NCBI RefSeq assembly: GCF_000621585.1
Contig: NZ_JHXY01000010.1
Coordinates: forward strand, 62,001-126,000
Length of the DNA: 64,000 bases
DNA from: [Eubacterium] cellulosolvens LD2006
Lineage (GTDB): Bacteria > Bacillota > Clostridia > Lachnospirales > Lachnospiraceae
Reading direction: 5' to 3'
Part shown: in pieces, positions 17,411 to 25,092 of the stretch
How the letters are laid out: the number at the start of each line of letters is the position of its first letter
Position numbering within the stretch: position 1 is the first letter of the stretch
Made by a program: the position numbers and the translations under genes
The notes under the pieces: model-generated
Told to the model about the DNA's origin: nothing
Databases searched by the model: none
Seen by the model: the letters and a program-made list of their open reading frames with translations, nothing else

Positions 17411-18342
17411 TTTGCGGCAGCCATATAATTGTCTACACCGTCGGCTATTCCCTTGATGATGGTCGGTTGGAAAGTGGGATCGGACATCAGTTGATCCTCT
17501 TCCGGGTTTGTCATAAAACCAAGTTCGAGAAGAACACAGGGAACTGCTGACCAGTTATTTCCGGTCATATTGTCTTCTTCAAGAACTCCTCTGTTCTGAA
17601 TACCGGTTGTTTCACAATAGGTGTTCAGGATTTGATCAGAGAGTAAACGGCTGGAACTATACAGTTCCGGATGCCAGGGATTGTTCGGTGTTATACAAAT
17701 GGCAAGCGCGCCGCGGGCAGAGGCGTCGCCTCCGTCGGCGTGGATTCTGATAAATGCATCGGCGTGATTGTCGTTCGCGACAGCAGCGCGGGCATCACAA
17801 TCGATAGGATTGACATTGTCGTAGTGGGTCAGGATTACCGTATAGCCTCTGCTTTCCAACTCGGCTTTGAGTTTTTCACTGATTTCCATGGTTAATTCAT
17901 ATTCCGGTCGTCCGGTCGAAACACCGCGGGTTCCGGAAGTGTCACCGATCTTCATTTCTGTGGAGCCGGGACCGATCGGAACATACGCGCCGCTTTGTCC
18001 GGCAGAATGTCCTGGATCAATACAGATGAGCTTGCCGTTTGATTCGTTCGTCACCGGATCTGCTGTCAGTTCAACGGATTTCGGTGCTGATGTGCTCTGC
18101 GCAGACGGGACATCGGTGGTGACGGGCGCAAGGCTCTCGGAAGTACTGTTCGCATTTGATACGGACAAAACCGTCTCAGAATGGCCGGATATGCGTTCGG
18201 TGGAATGGGATTCGGATGCAGGCATAACTGCCGCTTTTTGATCCGTGTCTGTTGGAGTATCGTGACACGCAGTCAGTGGAAAAACAAAACATACAAGCAG
18301 AAAAAGCACTAGCCCGAATTTAAGTTTGAAGTATTTCTTCAT
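17407..18342 (-). CDS. N-acetylmuramoyl-L-alanine amidase lipoprotein (Amidase_3)
   Basis: 311 residues. ATG at 18342 follows AAAGGAAG; an upstream in-frame ATG lacks a ribosome binding site. The signal peptide ends in a lipobox, PLTAC (Cys about 23), so the protein is membrane-tethered outside. A Ser/Thr-rich linker (about 25-105) leads to the catalytic domain with zinc ligands in IDPGHS, a Glu in YELTMEI, a His in RIHADG, and the catalytic Glu in LLELGFMTN. It cleaves the bond between muramic acid and the stem peptide. Lies beside a GH3 enzyme and a lectin-fold protein in a probable cell-wall block. Confidence 0.93.
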   Translation of the reverse strand: MKKYFKLKFGLVLFLLVCFVFPLTACHDTPTDTDQKAAVMPASESHSTERISGHSETVLSVSNANSTSESLAPVTTDVPSAQSTSAPKSVELTADPVTNESNGKLICIDPGHSAGQSGAYVPIGPGSTEMKIGDTSGTRGVSTGRPEYELTMEISEKLKAELESRGYTVILTHYDNVNPIDCDARAAVANDNHADAFIRIHADGGDASARGALAICITPNNPWHPELYSSSRLLSDQILNTYCETTGIQNRGVLEEDNMTGNNWSAVPCVLLELGFMTNPEEDQLMSDPTFQPTIIKGIADGVDNYMAAAN

Positions 18343-18541
18343 TGGTTTAGCTTCCTTTCGTGTAGAATCGTTTGTTTGAATTACTACAGTGACAAGATGT
18401 GCTGTAACACAAAGAACAGACTGTAATTTCTGCAATTAATACAGAAAATGCGATATAGACGGAATCCGATTAATTATAACTCAAATATTTAGAATAAAAC
18501 AAGAGGGAACGGCGAAAAATGAAAGCCGGAGAGGTGCGGTT

Positions 18542-19294
18542 ATGAAACATTCAAATTCCAATAAGTCAAAGAACATCGCAAAAGTTTCGCATATTATCTG
18601 CCCTGCCATCAGTTTGATCGCGGGTTTGCTGGCAATCGGAATAATATGTGGAACTGCTCCTGCGGTAGATACAGAGGGAGCAGCTTATGGCGGCGGATAT
18701 GACAATCAGTACAGCAATAATCGCGGGAATAACTATAACGATGACTATGATTATGATGACGACGATTACGAATCGTCGGGAAAAGCAAGCGAAGTGACGC
18801 CAACTAAAGCGCCAACTCCAACCAAAACTCCAACACCCACGAAAGAGCCAACCAGGGTGCCGGAAAGGATCTCAACATATAAATTAGTGACAAAAGATGT
18901 ATCCTGGCAGGAGGCCGAACGGGAGGCAGAAGAAGCAGGCGGACATCTGGCAACGATTACAGATGAAAACGAGTATCAAAAGGTGTGTGAAGTGGCAGAT
19001 AGATCCGGGTTGACGTACATATGGCTTGGTGCTCGAGTTTATTCGGTTTCCGAAAACTGGAACAAGTGGATCGACGGAGAGGAATGGACTTTTGAAAAGT
19101 GGTATCCGGGTGAGCCGAGTAAGACGGATAAGAATGACCATGTCGATGAGTTATATCTTTGTATGTGGAATGCAAAGCATAATGACGCTGATATCGGGTG
19201 GACATTTAACGACCAGAGAAATGATATCGTAGCGGATTACGCGTCGATAAGCGGAAAGATCGGATATATCATTGAGTTTGAGGATGAGAAATGA
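18542..19294 (+). CDS. Secreted protein with C-type-lectin-fold domain
   Basis: 250 residues; ATG behind GGAGAGGTG. Residues about 17-38 form a membrane segment or signal (IICPAISLIAGLLAIGIICG). Then comes an Asn/Asp/Tyr-rich stretch (DDYDYDDDDYE) and a Pro/Thr linker with repeated PTKTPTP. The C-terminal domain (about 112-250) has the C-type lectin pattern: SWQEAEREAEEAGGHLATI, WLGARV, KWIDGEEWTFEKWYPGEPS, and a closing IGYIIEF strand. The usual cysteines are largely absent, as in other bacterial lectin-fold domains. Its ligand, possibly a glycan, is unknown. Its stop overlaps the start of the GH3 gene (ATGA), so the two are co-translated. Confidence 0.85.
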   Translation: MKHSNSNKSKNIAKVSHIICPAISLIAGLLAIGIICGTAPAVDTEGAAYGGGYDNQYSNNRGNNYNDDYDYDDDDYESSGKASEVTPTKAPTPTKTPTPTKEPTRVPERISTYKLVTKDVSWQEAEREAEEAGGHLATITDENEYQKVCEVADRSGLTYIWLGARVYSVSENWNKWIDGEEWTFEKWYPGEPSKTDKNDHVDELYLCMWNAKHNDADIGWTFNDQRNDIVADYASISGKIGYIIEFEDEK

Positions 19295-20586
19295 TTCTTG
19301 GTGAGGAAATCGGAAGAGTGAAAAAACTTGTTCTTGTCATCGGTTTGTCCGCAATGACGGTGGTATTTGCAGGATGCGTCAAGGCGGAAAGATCGGCGGG
19401 GGTTGTTCATGCTGAAGTCCCTGTGACGAGGTCGGAAGTAGAAATTACTATTACACCGACTGCAGCTGTAGAAAGGGGAAATGAATCCGGGCAGGAGTTT
19501 AGAGATGTCATACTGGAACAGAGTATTCCGGATGAGGCTGACGGACTATTGAGCCAGATGACACTGGAGGAAAAGGTTTATCAGCTGTTTTTTGTAACGC
19601 CTGAGCAACTCACAGGTATCGGTCAGGTAGTGGAAGCGGGGCAAACGACAAAAGAAAGTATAGAGAAGTACCCGGTTGGAGGCATTGTTTATTTTTCTCA
19701 AAACATAGAGACAAGGGAGCAGACAGCGACAATGCTAAACAATTTGCAGTCTTACTCGAGAATACCTGTATTTACAGGGGTGGATGAGGAAGGCGGAACC
19801 GTTCGTCGTGTCGGCAGTAATTCTTTAATAGGGATGACAGAGATACCGGATATGCTCTCGATCGGTGAATCCGGAGATGCGAGCAGGGCGTATGATGTTG
19901 GTTATACATTAGGAACTGAATGTAAAGCATTGGGATTTAATCTTGATTTCGCACCTGTGGCGGATGTTTATTCTAATCCGGAAAATACGGTGATTGGTAA
20001 CCGTTCTTTCAGTACAGATCCCGGTGTTGCTGCGGACATGGTGGGATCATGTGTGGAAGGATTTCATGTGGCGAATATGATTTGTACATTAAAACATTTT
20101 CCGGGACACGGGGATACTTTTGCGGACAGTCACTATACTGCAGCTTCCACACAAAAGTCACTGGCAGAATTGGAACAGGAGGAGTTTTTGCCTTTTGAAA
20201 GAGGGATTGATGCCGGAGCTGATCTTGTGATGATGGGACATATACTCACTCCATCTATTACAGATTCATATACTCCTGCATCATTATCGAGTGAAATGGT
20301 GTCCATCTTGAGGAATGATTTGAATTTCAAGGGAGTCATCATTACGGATGCGATGAATATGGCTGCGATTTCGGATTATTACTCCTCATCAGAAGCCTCC
20401 GTGGCCGCTATAAAAGCCGGAGTAGACATGATCTTAATGCCGGTTGATTTCCATGCGGCCGTAACGGGGATTTTTGAGGCGTTGGAAAATGGAGAATTAA
20501 CGGAAACGATGATTGATGAGCATGTGCGCAGAATACTTGAAGTGAAAATTGGACATGGTTTAATTGTGAAAGGTGATACAGAATAG
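19291..20586 (+). CDS. GH3 beta-N-acetylhexosaminidase-like lipoprotein
   Basis: 431 residues from ATG 19291; GTG at 19318 is an alternative giving a more compact signal peptide. The lipobox VFAGC places it on the outer face of the membrane. NagZ-type motifs: KHFPGHGDTFADSHY (catalytic His/Asp loop), GVDEEGGTV (substrate loop) and GVIITDAMNMAAI with the nucleophile Asp. Probably removes terminal N-acetylglucosamine from muropeptides or glycans. Overlaps the lectin-fold gene by 4 bp, and the amidase is nearby, so the three may act together on cell wall or host glycans. That link is inferred. Confidence 0.92.
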   Translation: MILGEEIGRVKKLVLVIGLSAMTVVFAGCVKAERSAGVVHAEVPVTRSEVEITITPTAAVERGNESGQEFRDVILEQSIPDEADGLLSQMTLEEKVYQLFFVTPEQLTGIGQVVEAGQTTKESIEKYPVGGIVYFSQNIETREQTATMLNNLQSYSRIPVFTGVDEEGGTVRRVGSNSLIGMTEIPDMLSIGESGDASRAYDVGYTLGTECKALGFNLDFAPVADVYSNPENTVIGNRSFSTDPGVAADMVGSCVEGFHVANMICTLKHFPGHGDTFADSHYTAASTQKSLAELEQEEFLPFERGIDAGADLVMMGHILTPSITDSYTPASLSSEMVSILRNDLNFKGVIITDAMNMAAISDYYSSSEASVAAIKAGVDMILMPVDFHAAVTGIFEALENGELTETMIDEHVRRILEVKIGHGLIVKGDTE

Positions 20587-20602
20587 AAAAAGACATATAT
20601 AT

Positions 20603-20631
20603 TTGATTTTTCGGTGCCGTTCGTTTATTAT
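20603..20631 (+). promoter_or_regulatory. Promoter of the purine permease gene
   Basis: TTGATT, 17 bp, TATTAT. No purine riboswitch is visible in the leader. Confidence 0.6.
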
Positions 20632-20720
20632 TGATTTGTTTGAGTGGTTTTTTATCTGTGCGGGCATTATTTAAGGAAAAGAAGCGATCCGGCGCAGCTA
20701 AAAAAATATATATTATCCAA

Positions 20721-20756
20721 AGGAGGGACCGGTATCAAGACCGGTTAATGGAGATG
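20721..20756 (+). promoter_or_regulatory. Ribosome binding site separated from the start by a hairpin
   Basis: AGGAGGG (20721-20727), then ACCGGT, 6-nt loop ATCAAG, ACCGGT (20728-20745), then ATG at 20748 and 20754. If the six-pair stem forms, it reduces the spacing to about 2 nt (20748) or 8 nt (20754). Confidence 0.5.
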
Positions 20757-22130
20757 GAGAAAATTTTCAAACTCAAAGAGCACGGCACCGACGTGCGCAC
20801 AGAGATCATCGCTGGTCTCACAACTTTCCTGACCATGGCTTACATTCTGGCTGTTAACCCTAACATCCTCGGCGAAGTTATGGACAGAGGCGGTGTATTC
20901 GCTGCCACAGCAATTGCATCTGCATTTGCTACCTTTATCATGGCATTCCTCGCCAACTATCCGATTGCCCTTTCCGCAGGACTTGGACTGAATGCGTACT
21001 TCGCATACACCATCTGTCTTGGAGAGCTCAGCAGTCTCGGAGAGAATGCATTCACTGTTGCACTTACAGCTGTACTTTTCGAGGGACTTATTTTCATCAT
21101 TCTCTCTTTCTTCAAGGTACGTGAGGCGATCGTAAACGGTATTCCGGAGAATCTGAAGAACGGTATCTCCGCAGGTATCGGTCTTTTCGTAGCGTTCATC
21201 GGACTTCAGGGAGCAAATATCGTTGTTGCCAATGATTCCACAAAGGTTGGTCTCGGCGACTTCTCTACACCGCAGGTTGCACTTGCGCTGATCGGTTTCC
21301 TGATCATTCTCATTCTTGTTCATTACAACGTAAAAGGTGCCGTTCTGATCGGTATTCTTGCGACATGGATTCTCGGCATGATCGCTGAGGTTTGCGGATG
21401 GTACGTTGTAAATCCGGATGCCGGCGTATACAGCCTGATCCCGACTTCTGTTGTAAATATTGATTTCAGCGGACTTGCAAAAACAGCATTTAAGTTCAAC
21501 TTCGCATGGGCAGGAAGCCACCTGCTGGAGTTCATCTCCATCATGTTCGCGTTCCTGTATGTAGATCTTTTCGATACAGTAGGTACTGTTGTCGGCGTTG
21601 CTGATAAGGCAGGCCTTCTCGATGAGGACGGAAATGTTCCGCGCGCAGGACGTATTCTTCTTGCAGACGCTGTCGGAACAGTTGCAGGTTCCTGTCTCGG
21701 AACATCCACAATCACATCCTTCGTTGAGTCCAGCGCAGGTGTTGCGGCAGGCGGACGTACAGGTCTCACTGCGCTTACAACAGGTATCATGTTCGTTGTA
21801 GCTCTGTTCTTCAGCCCGGTATTCCTTGCGATTCCTTCATTTGCAACTGCACCGGCTCTGATCTACGTTGGTATGCTGATGGTATCTTCCGCAAAGAAGA
21901 TCGACTTCGAGGGAGATCTGGCAGACACAGCAGGCGCTTACATGGCTATGCTGATGATGCCGCTGGCATATTCCATCGCAACAGGTATCATGTTCGGTAT
22001 GCTGACATGGGTTATCATCAAGGTATTCGAGAAGAAGGCAAAAGAGATCAGTCCGGTTATGTGGGTGGTATTCGTTCTCTTCGTTCTTCGTATCGTTGCC
22101 CTTGTTACAGGCTTCGGTCAGGTAAGCTGA
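20748..22130 (+). CDS. NCS2-family purine permease (AzgA/PbuG-like)
   Basis: 460 residues with about 12-14 hydrophobic segments. The N-terminal hallmark EIIAGLTTFLTMAYILAVNP and SAGLGLNAYFAYT are typical of the AzgA/PbuG hypoxanthine-guanine-adenine branch of NCS2. The second signature is the glycine-rich GTSTITSFVESSAGVAAGGRTGL. Proton-coupled uptake of purine bases across the cell membrane is the expected role. Two ATG codons lie 6 bp apart; 20748 is given, but 20754 may be used. Codon use is biased as in highly expressed genes. The later PurF-like gene is the only other purine-related neighbour. Confidence 0.93.
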   Translation: MEMEKIFKLKEHGTDVRTEIIAGLTTFLTMAYILAVNPNILGEVMDRGGVFAATAIASAFATFIMAFLANYPIALSAGLGLNAYFAYTICLGELSSLGENAFTVALTAVLFEGLIFIILSFFKVREAIVNGIPENLKNGISAGIGLFVAFIGLQGANIVVANDSTKVGLGDFSTPQVALALIGFLIILILVHYNVKGAVLIGILATWILGMIAEVCGWYVVNPDAGVYSLIPTSVVNIDFSGLAKTAFKFNFAWAGSHLLEFISIMFAFLYVDLFDTVGTVVGVADKAGLLDEDGNVPRAGRILLADAVGTVAGSCLGTSTITSFVESSAGVAAGGRTGLTALTTGIMFVVALFFSPVFLAIPSFATAPALIYVGMLMVSSAKKIDFEGDLADTAGAYMAMLMMPLAYSIATGIMFGMLTWVIIKVFEKKAKEISPVMWVVFVLFVLRIVALVTGFGQVS

Positions 22131-22185
22131 TCGCCCGACAAAGGAACGGCGGGAAATACATAGCTTTCTGAAAAAATGAAATAAG

Positions 22186-22227
22186 AGGCTCTGCAGTCCG
22201 GGGAATATCCCGCGGTTGCAGAGCCTT
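22186..22227 (+). terminator. Purine permease terminator
   Basis: AGGCTCTGCA, 21-nt loop with internal pairing, TGCAGAGCCT, then TTTT. Confidence 0.88.
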
Positions 22228-22233
22228 TTTCTG

Positions 22234-22358
22234 TCTCATAGGAAATTGCTTCGCATTCCCTATGAGACAAAACGCTCCGCAGGATGCGCACTCGCGCGAT
22301 ATGTAGATGCGTTGCATCCGCGCTCGGCGCGAGAATGTCGCTAGCGACATTCTTTTTT
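22234..22358 (+). repeat. Dispersed repeat, most complete copy
   Basis: Three parts: palindrome TCTCATAGGAAAT/ATTCCCTATGAGA; the linker ACAAAACGCTCCGC; a second inverted pair GGATGCGCA/TGCATCCGCGC; and a final perfect hairpin, GAATGTCG CTAG CGACATTC followed by T6, which is itself an intrinsic terminator. Confidence 0.85.
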
Positions 22359-22403
22359 ATTTTGAATCCACCTGTATTTCGTGTATTTTTGGGTGTGAAC
22401 TGC

Positions 22404-22432
22404 TTGAAATTAATTATATTTCGTTGTACCAT
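22404..22432 (+). promoter_or_regulatory. Promoter of the non-coding RNA
   Basis: TTGAAA, 17 bp, TACCAT; predicted start near 22439. Confidence 0.45.
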
Positions 22433-22438
22433 TTGAGA

Positions 22439-22668
22439 GGTGGTTCGCTGTTGGCGAACCGTTGAACCGGCTAAAATGTGGCAGGAATCAGAACGGACAT
22501 CTTTGGTTACTGACTAGAAGATTCCTGTGGCGGCACACCGGTTCGCGGATTGAAAAATCTGCGGGCCTGCCGTCTTAAAAAGGCGAAAAGCCTCGTTCTG
22601 AGTAAAATAGATACCTGAAAGGGCAGAAATACATGGAAAGGCTGTCTCGCGTGTGAGACAGCCTTTTC
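22439..22668 (+). ncRNA. Structured, probably pseudoknotted non-coding RNA
   Basis: About 230 nt without a reading frame, bounded by a promoter and a terminator. Stems readable by eye: GGTTCGC/GCGAACC (22442/22454); GAACCGG/CCGGTTC (22464/22538) enclosing CAGGAATC/GATTCCTG (22482/22520); GCGGATT/AATCTGC with a GAAA tetraloop (22545/22556); AGGC/GCCT (22581/22590); CTGCC/GGCAG (22567/22622). The hairpin-loop segment AGAACG (22490) is complementary to CGTTCT (22594), which would form a pseudoknot. Size, multibranch shape and pseudoknot recall the raiA-motif RNAs of Firmicutes, but I cannot confirm the family. The design does not fit tmRNA, RNase P, a T-box or a purine riboswitch. Confidence 0.6.
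22637..22668 (+). terminator. Terminator of the non-coding RNA
   Basis: GGCTGTCTC, loop GCGTGT, GAGACAGCC, TTTT: nine perfect pairs. Confidence 0.9.
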
Positions 22669-22671
22669 CGG

Positions 22672-22727
22672 TCTCATAGGAAAATTTTCTGAATTCCCTG
22701 TGAGACAAAAACGTTCCGCGGGGATGA
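22672..22727 (+). repeat. Dispersed repeat copy
   Basis: TCTCATAGGAAAATTTTCTGAATTCCCTGTGAGA region followed by ACAAAAACGTTCCGCGGGGATG; core palindrome with several changes, right after the RNA terminator. Confidence 0.75.
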
Positions 22728-22800
22728 CGCTTTTTTTCGGCCGTTCAAAAAAGATAACAAAAACGTGTATGGCATGGACAGTGGTTCACAGGAGGGAACA

Positions 22801-24225
22801 ATGGGAGGATTTTTCGGAGTTGCATCACATGACGATTGTGTGTTTGATCTGTACTATGGTACGGACTATCATTCACACCTCGGTACAAGGCGTGCCGGTA
22901 TGGCCGTGTACAATAAGGAGACCGGTTTTGACAGAGCGATTCACAATATTGAGAGCTCGAATTTCCGACCGAAGTTTGAGAAAGACATCAAAACAATGAA
23001 CGGAAACATCGGAATCGGATGCATCTCTGATTTTGAGCCGCAGCCGTTGATTGTGCGTTCTCATCACGGTACCTATGCGATTACTACTGTCAGCAAGATT
23101 AATAACGCGAAGGAGATTTCGGAGGAACTGTTCCGCAACGGTTTTTCTCATTTCCTCGAGATGAGCGGCGGGGATATCAATCCCACGGAGCTCGTGGCCG
23201 CCATCATCAACCAGAAGGATAGCATCGTCGAGGGTATCCGATACGCCCAGGAGCTCATAGACGGCTCTATGACGATGCTTCTGATGACAAAGGACGGTAT
23301 TTATGCCGCAAGGGATAAATGGGGACGTACACCGATCCAGATCGGTCATAAGGACGGAAGCTACTGCTGCTGTTTCGAGAGTTTTGCCTATCTGAATCTG
23401 GGTTACCAGCCGGAGAAAGAGTTGGGACCCGGAGAGATCGACTTCATCACTCCGGATGCCGTTGAGGTTCTCCAGGCTCCGAACAAGAAGATGAAGATCT
23501 GTACTTTCCTCTGGATCTACTACGGATATCCGGCTTCCTGCTATGAGGGACTTAATGTAGAGGCGGTTCGCTACAACTGCGGTTTCAAGCTGGCTGAGCG
23601 TGATATCATGCGCGGAAACGTTCATCCGGACTGCGTAGCCGGTGTACCGGACTCCGGAGTGGCTCACGCCATCGGCTATTCCAACAAGTCGGGAGTTCCC
23701 TACTCCAGACCTTTTGTAAAATACACACCTACCTGGCCCAGATCCTTCATGCCGCCGTTCCAGACCAAGAGAAATCTGATCGCGAAGATGAAGCTCATCC
23801 CGGTTCATCAGCTGATCCGCGACAAGAGACTGCTTCTCATCGACGACTCGATCGTCCGCGGCACACAGCTTCGTGAGACCACCGAGTATCTGTATAACAG
23901 CGGAGCAAAAGAGGTTCACATCCGTCCGGCGTGTCCGCCGCTTGTATACGGATGTAAGTACCTGAACTTCTCGAGATCAAACTCCGAGGCAGAGCTGATC
24001 ACCAGAAGAAAAATCGCGAAGCTCGAGGGAAGCAAGAATCCGACGGCGGAGATTCTCGCCGAGTACACAAATCCGGATTCTGACAGATATGAGGCAATGC
24101 TGGAGGAGATCCGCAAGGAGCTCAACTTCACATCCCTGCACTTCCATCGTCTCGACGATATGCTGGATTCTGTGGAGATCGATCCTTCCTGCCTGTGTAC
24201 CTACTGCTGGAACGGACAGGAGTAA
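22801..24225 (+). CDS. Amidophosphoribosyltransferase-like protein lacking the glutaminase cysteine
   Basis: 474 residues; ATG at 22801 sits 6 bp after AGGAGG. The protein is collinear with PurF: an N-terminal glutamine-amidotransferase fold (about 1-230; YHSHLGTRRAGMAVY, DGIYAARDKWGRTPI) and a phosphoribosyltransferase domain with the PRPP loop LLLIDDSIVRGTQ. PurF needs Cys as the first mature residue; here the start reads MGGFFGV, with Gly at that place, so glutamine cannot be used normally. A C-terminal CLCTYCWNG motif adds three cysteines. It may use ammonia, have another role, or bind a ligand. It is a full-length gene in a good context, so not decay. A genuine purF is presumably elsewhere. 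Confidence 0.85.
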   Translation: MGGFFGVASHDDCVFDLYYGTDYHSHLGTRRAGMAVYNKETGFDRAIHNIESSNFRPKFEKDIKTMNGNIGIGCISDFEPQPLIVRSHHGTYAITTVSKINNAKEISEELFRNGFSHFLEMSGGDINPTELVAAIINQKDSIVEGIRYAQELIDGSMTMLLMTKDGIYAARDKWGRTPIQIGHKDGSYCCCFESFAYLNLGYQPEKELGPGEIDFITPDAVEVLQAPNKKMKICTFLWIYYGYPASCYEGLNVEAVRYNCGFKLAERDIMRGNVHPDCVAGVPDSGVAHAIGYSNKSGVPYSRPFVKYTPTWPRSFMPPFQTKRNLIAKMKLIPVHQLIRDKRLLLIDDSIVRGTQLRETTEYLYNSGAKEVHIRPACPPLVYGCKYLNFSRSNSEAELITRRKIAKLEGSKNPTAEILAEYTNPDSDRYEAMLEEIRKELNFTSLHFHRLDDMLDSVEIDPSCLCTYCWNGQE

Positions 24226-24297
24226 GGAAAAACGCTCTGATGCAGAGAGGATCACAAACAGAAGAGAGAGGTTCTTTTTTCAGAGAACGTAACTATA

Positions 24298-24336
24298 AAG
24301 CAAGAGGCTGCACCCGCGGGTGCAGCCTCTTCTTTT
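24298..24336 (+). terminator. Terminator of the PurF-like gene
   Basis: AGAGGCTGCACCC/GGGTGCAGCCTCT, then TCTTTTT. Confidence 0.92.
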
Positions 24337-24338
24337 TG

Positions 24339-24385
24339 TCTCATAGGAAATTGCTCCGCAATCCCTATGAGACAAAACGCTCCGC
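24339..24385 (+). repeat. Dispersed repeat copy (core only)
   Basis: TCTCATAGGAAATTGC then GCAATCCCTATGAGA, followed by CAAAACGCTCCGC. It abuts the terminator on one side and the 3' end of the CsoR-type gene on the other. Confidence 0.85.
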
Positions 24386-24386
24386 T

Positions 24387-24899
24387 CTACTTCATGAATT
24401 TATCAATGGCCTCGTTCATCTTCTGGATGGCCACAGGGTCGTTTTCGGCCACGGCCTCGACGATGCAGTGCTCCAGATGTTCCTTCAGTAGAAGCTTGCC
24501 GGCGTTGGTCAGTTCGGCGCGTACAGCAGCGATCTGGATCAGTACGTCGGAGCAGTCCACATTGTTCTCAACCATCCGCTTTACGGATTCCAGGTGCCCG
24601 ATGCTCCTCGAGAGCCGGTTGACGATCTTGCGGATGTCTTTGGGATCGTGGGTGTGGGTATGAGAATGCGTGTGTCCGTGCACATGCACATGCTCATGAG
24701 CCTCAGCGTTGTCGTGCGCGTACTCATGACTGTGCACCTTGCCGTTTTCATGGGTGTGCTCGTGAGTATGCACAGCAGAGCTGTCGTTGTGATGCCCATG
24801 CGTCTCATGGTCATCGTGGCAGTGGAAATACGTCGTGCCGTCGCTGTGCGTATGGTAATGGCCGGAGCCGGCCTTGGGTTCGTCTGTATGATTGTTCAT
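24387..24899 (-). CDS. CsoR-family metal-sensing repressor with His-rich N-terminal domain
   Basis: 170 residues from ATG 24899 (AAGAGG upstream). The C-terminal 85 residues are a CsoR/RcnR (DUF156) domain: RLSRSIGHLESVKRMVENN, then Cys, with His 25 residues later and Cys a further 4 residues on (ligands equivalent to C36-H61-C65 of CsoR), which points to Cu(I). The first 83 residues carry about 26 histidines in HTHEHTH-like runs plus one Cys, a likely metal-binding extension. Such proteins release operator DNA when metal binds. No copper pump or chaperone lies next to it, so the target is unknown. A homotetramer is usual. Confidence 0.9.
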   Translation of the reverse strand: MNNHTDEPKAGSGHYHTHSDGTTYFHCHDDHETHGHHNDSSAVHTHEHTHENGKVHSHEYAHDNAEAHEHVHVHGHTHSHTHTHDPKDIRKIVNRLSRSIGHLESVKRMVENNVDCSDVLIQIAAVRAELTNAGKLLLKEHLEHCIVEAVAENDPVAIQKMNEAIDKFMK

Positions 24900-25027
24900 G
24901 AATGGTATACCTCTTGATATAACTGCTCTGCCTATTTCTGTCCATAAGAAAAGCAACTGTAATTATACACTCGATAAACCGGATATGCAAACGCGGCGGA
25001 CTTCGACTCTCTCATCCCCGGCTCACG

Positions 25028-25067
25028 ACAAAAGGCTCCGCACGATCGAAATCGCACGGAGCCCTTT
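25028..25067 (-). terminator. GH94 gene terminator
   Basis: On the minus strand GGCTCCG(TG), loop, CGGAGCC, TTTTG. Confidence 0.85.
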
Positions 25068-25092
25068 ACTATTTGGACACTATATTAGCGGA

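Noticed and set aside
20587-20747. Purine riboswitch upstream of the NCS2 permease
   Set aside because: The conserved three-way junction sequences are absent; the only structure is the short ACCGGT hairpin.
22439-22668. 6S RNA, tmRNA or RNase P RNA identity for this transcript
   Set aside because: The fold is multibranched rather than a single rod with a central bubble; no tag-peptide frame, and none of the conserved RNase P segments.
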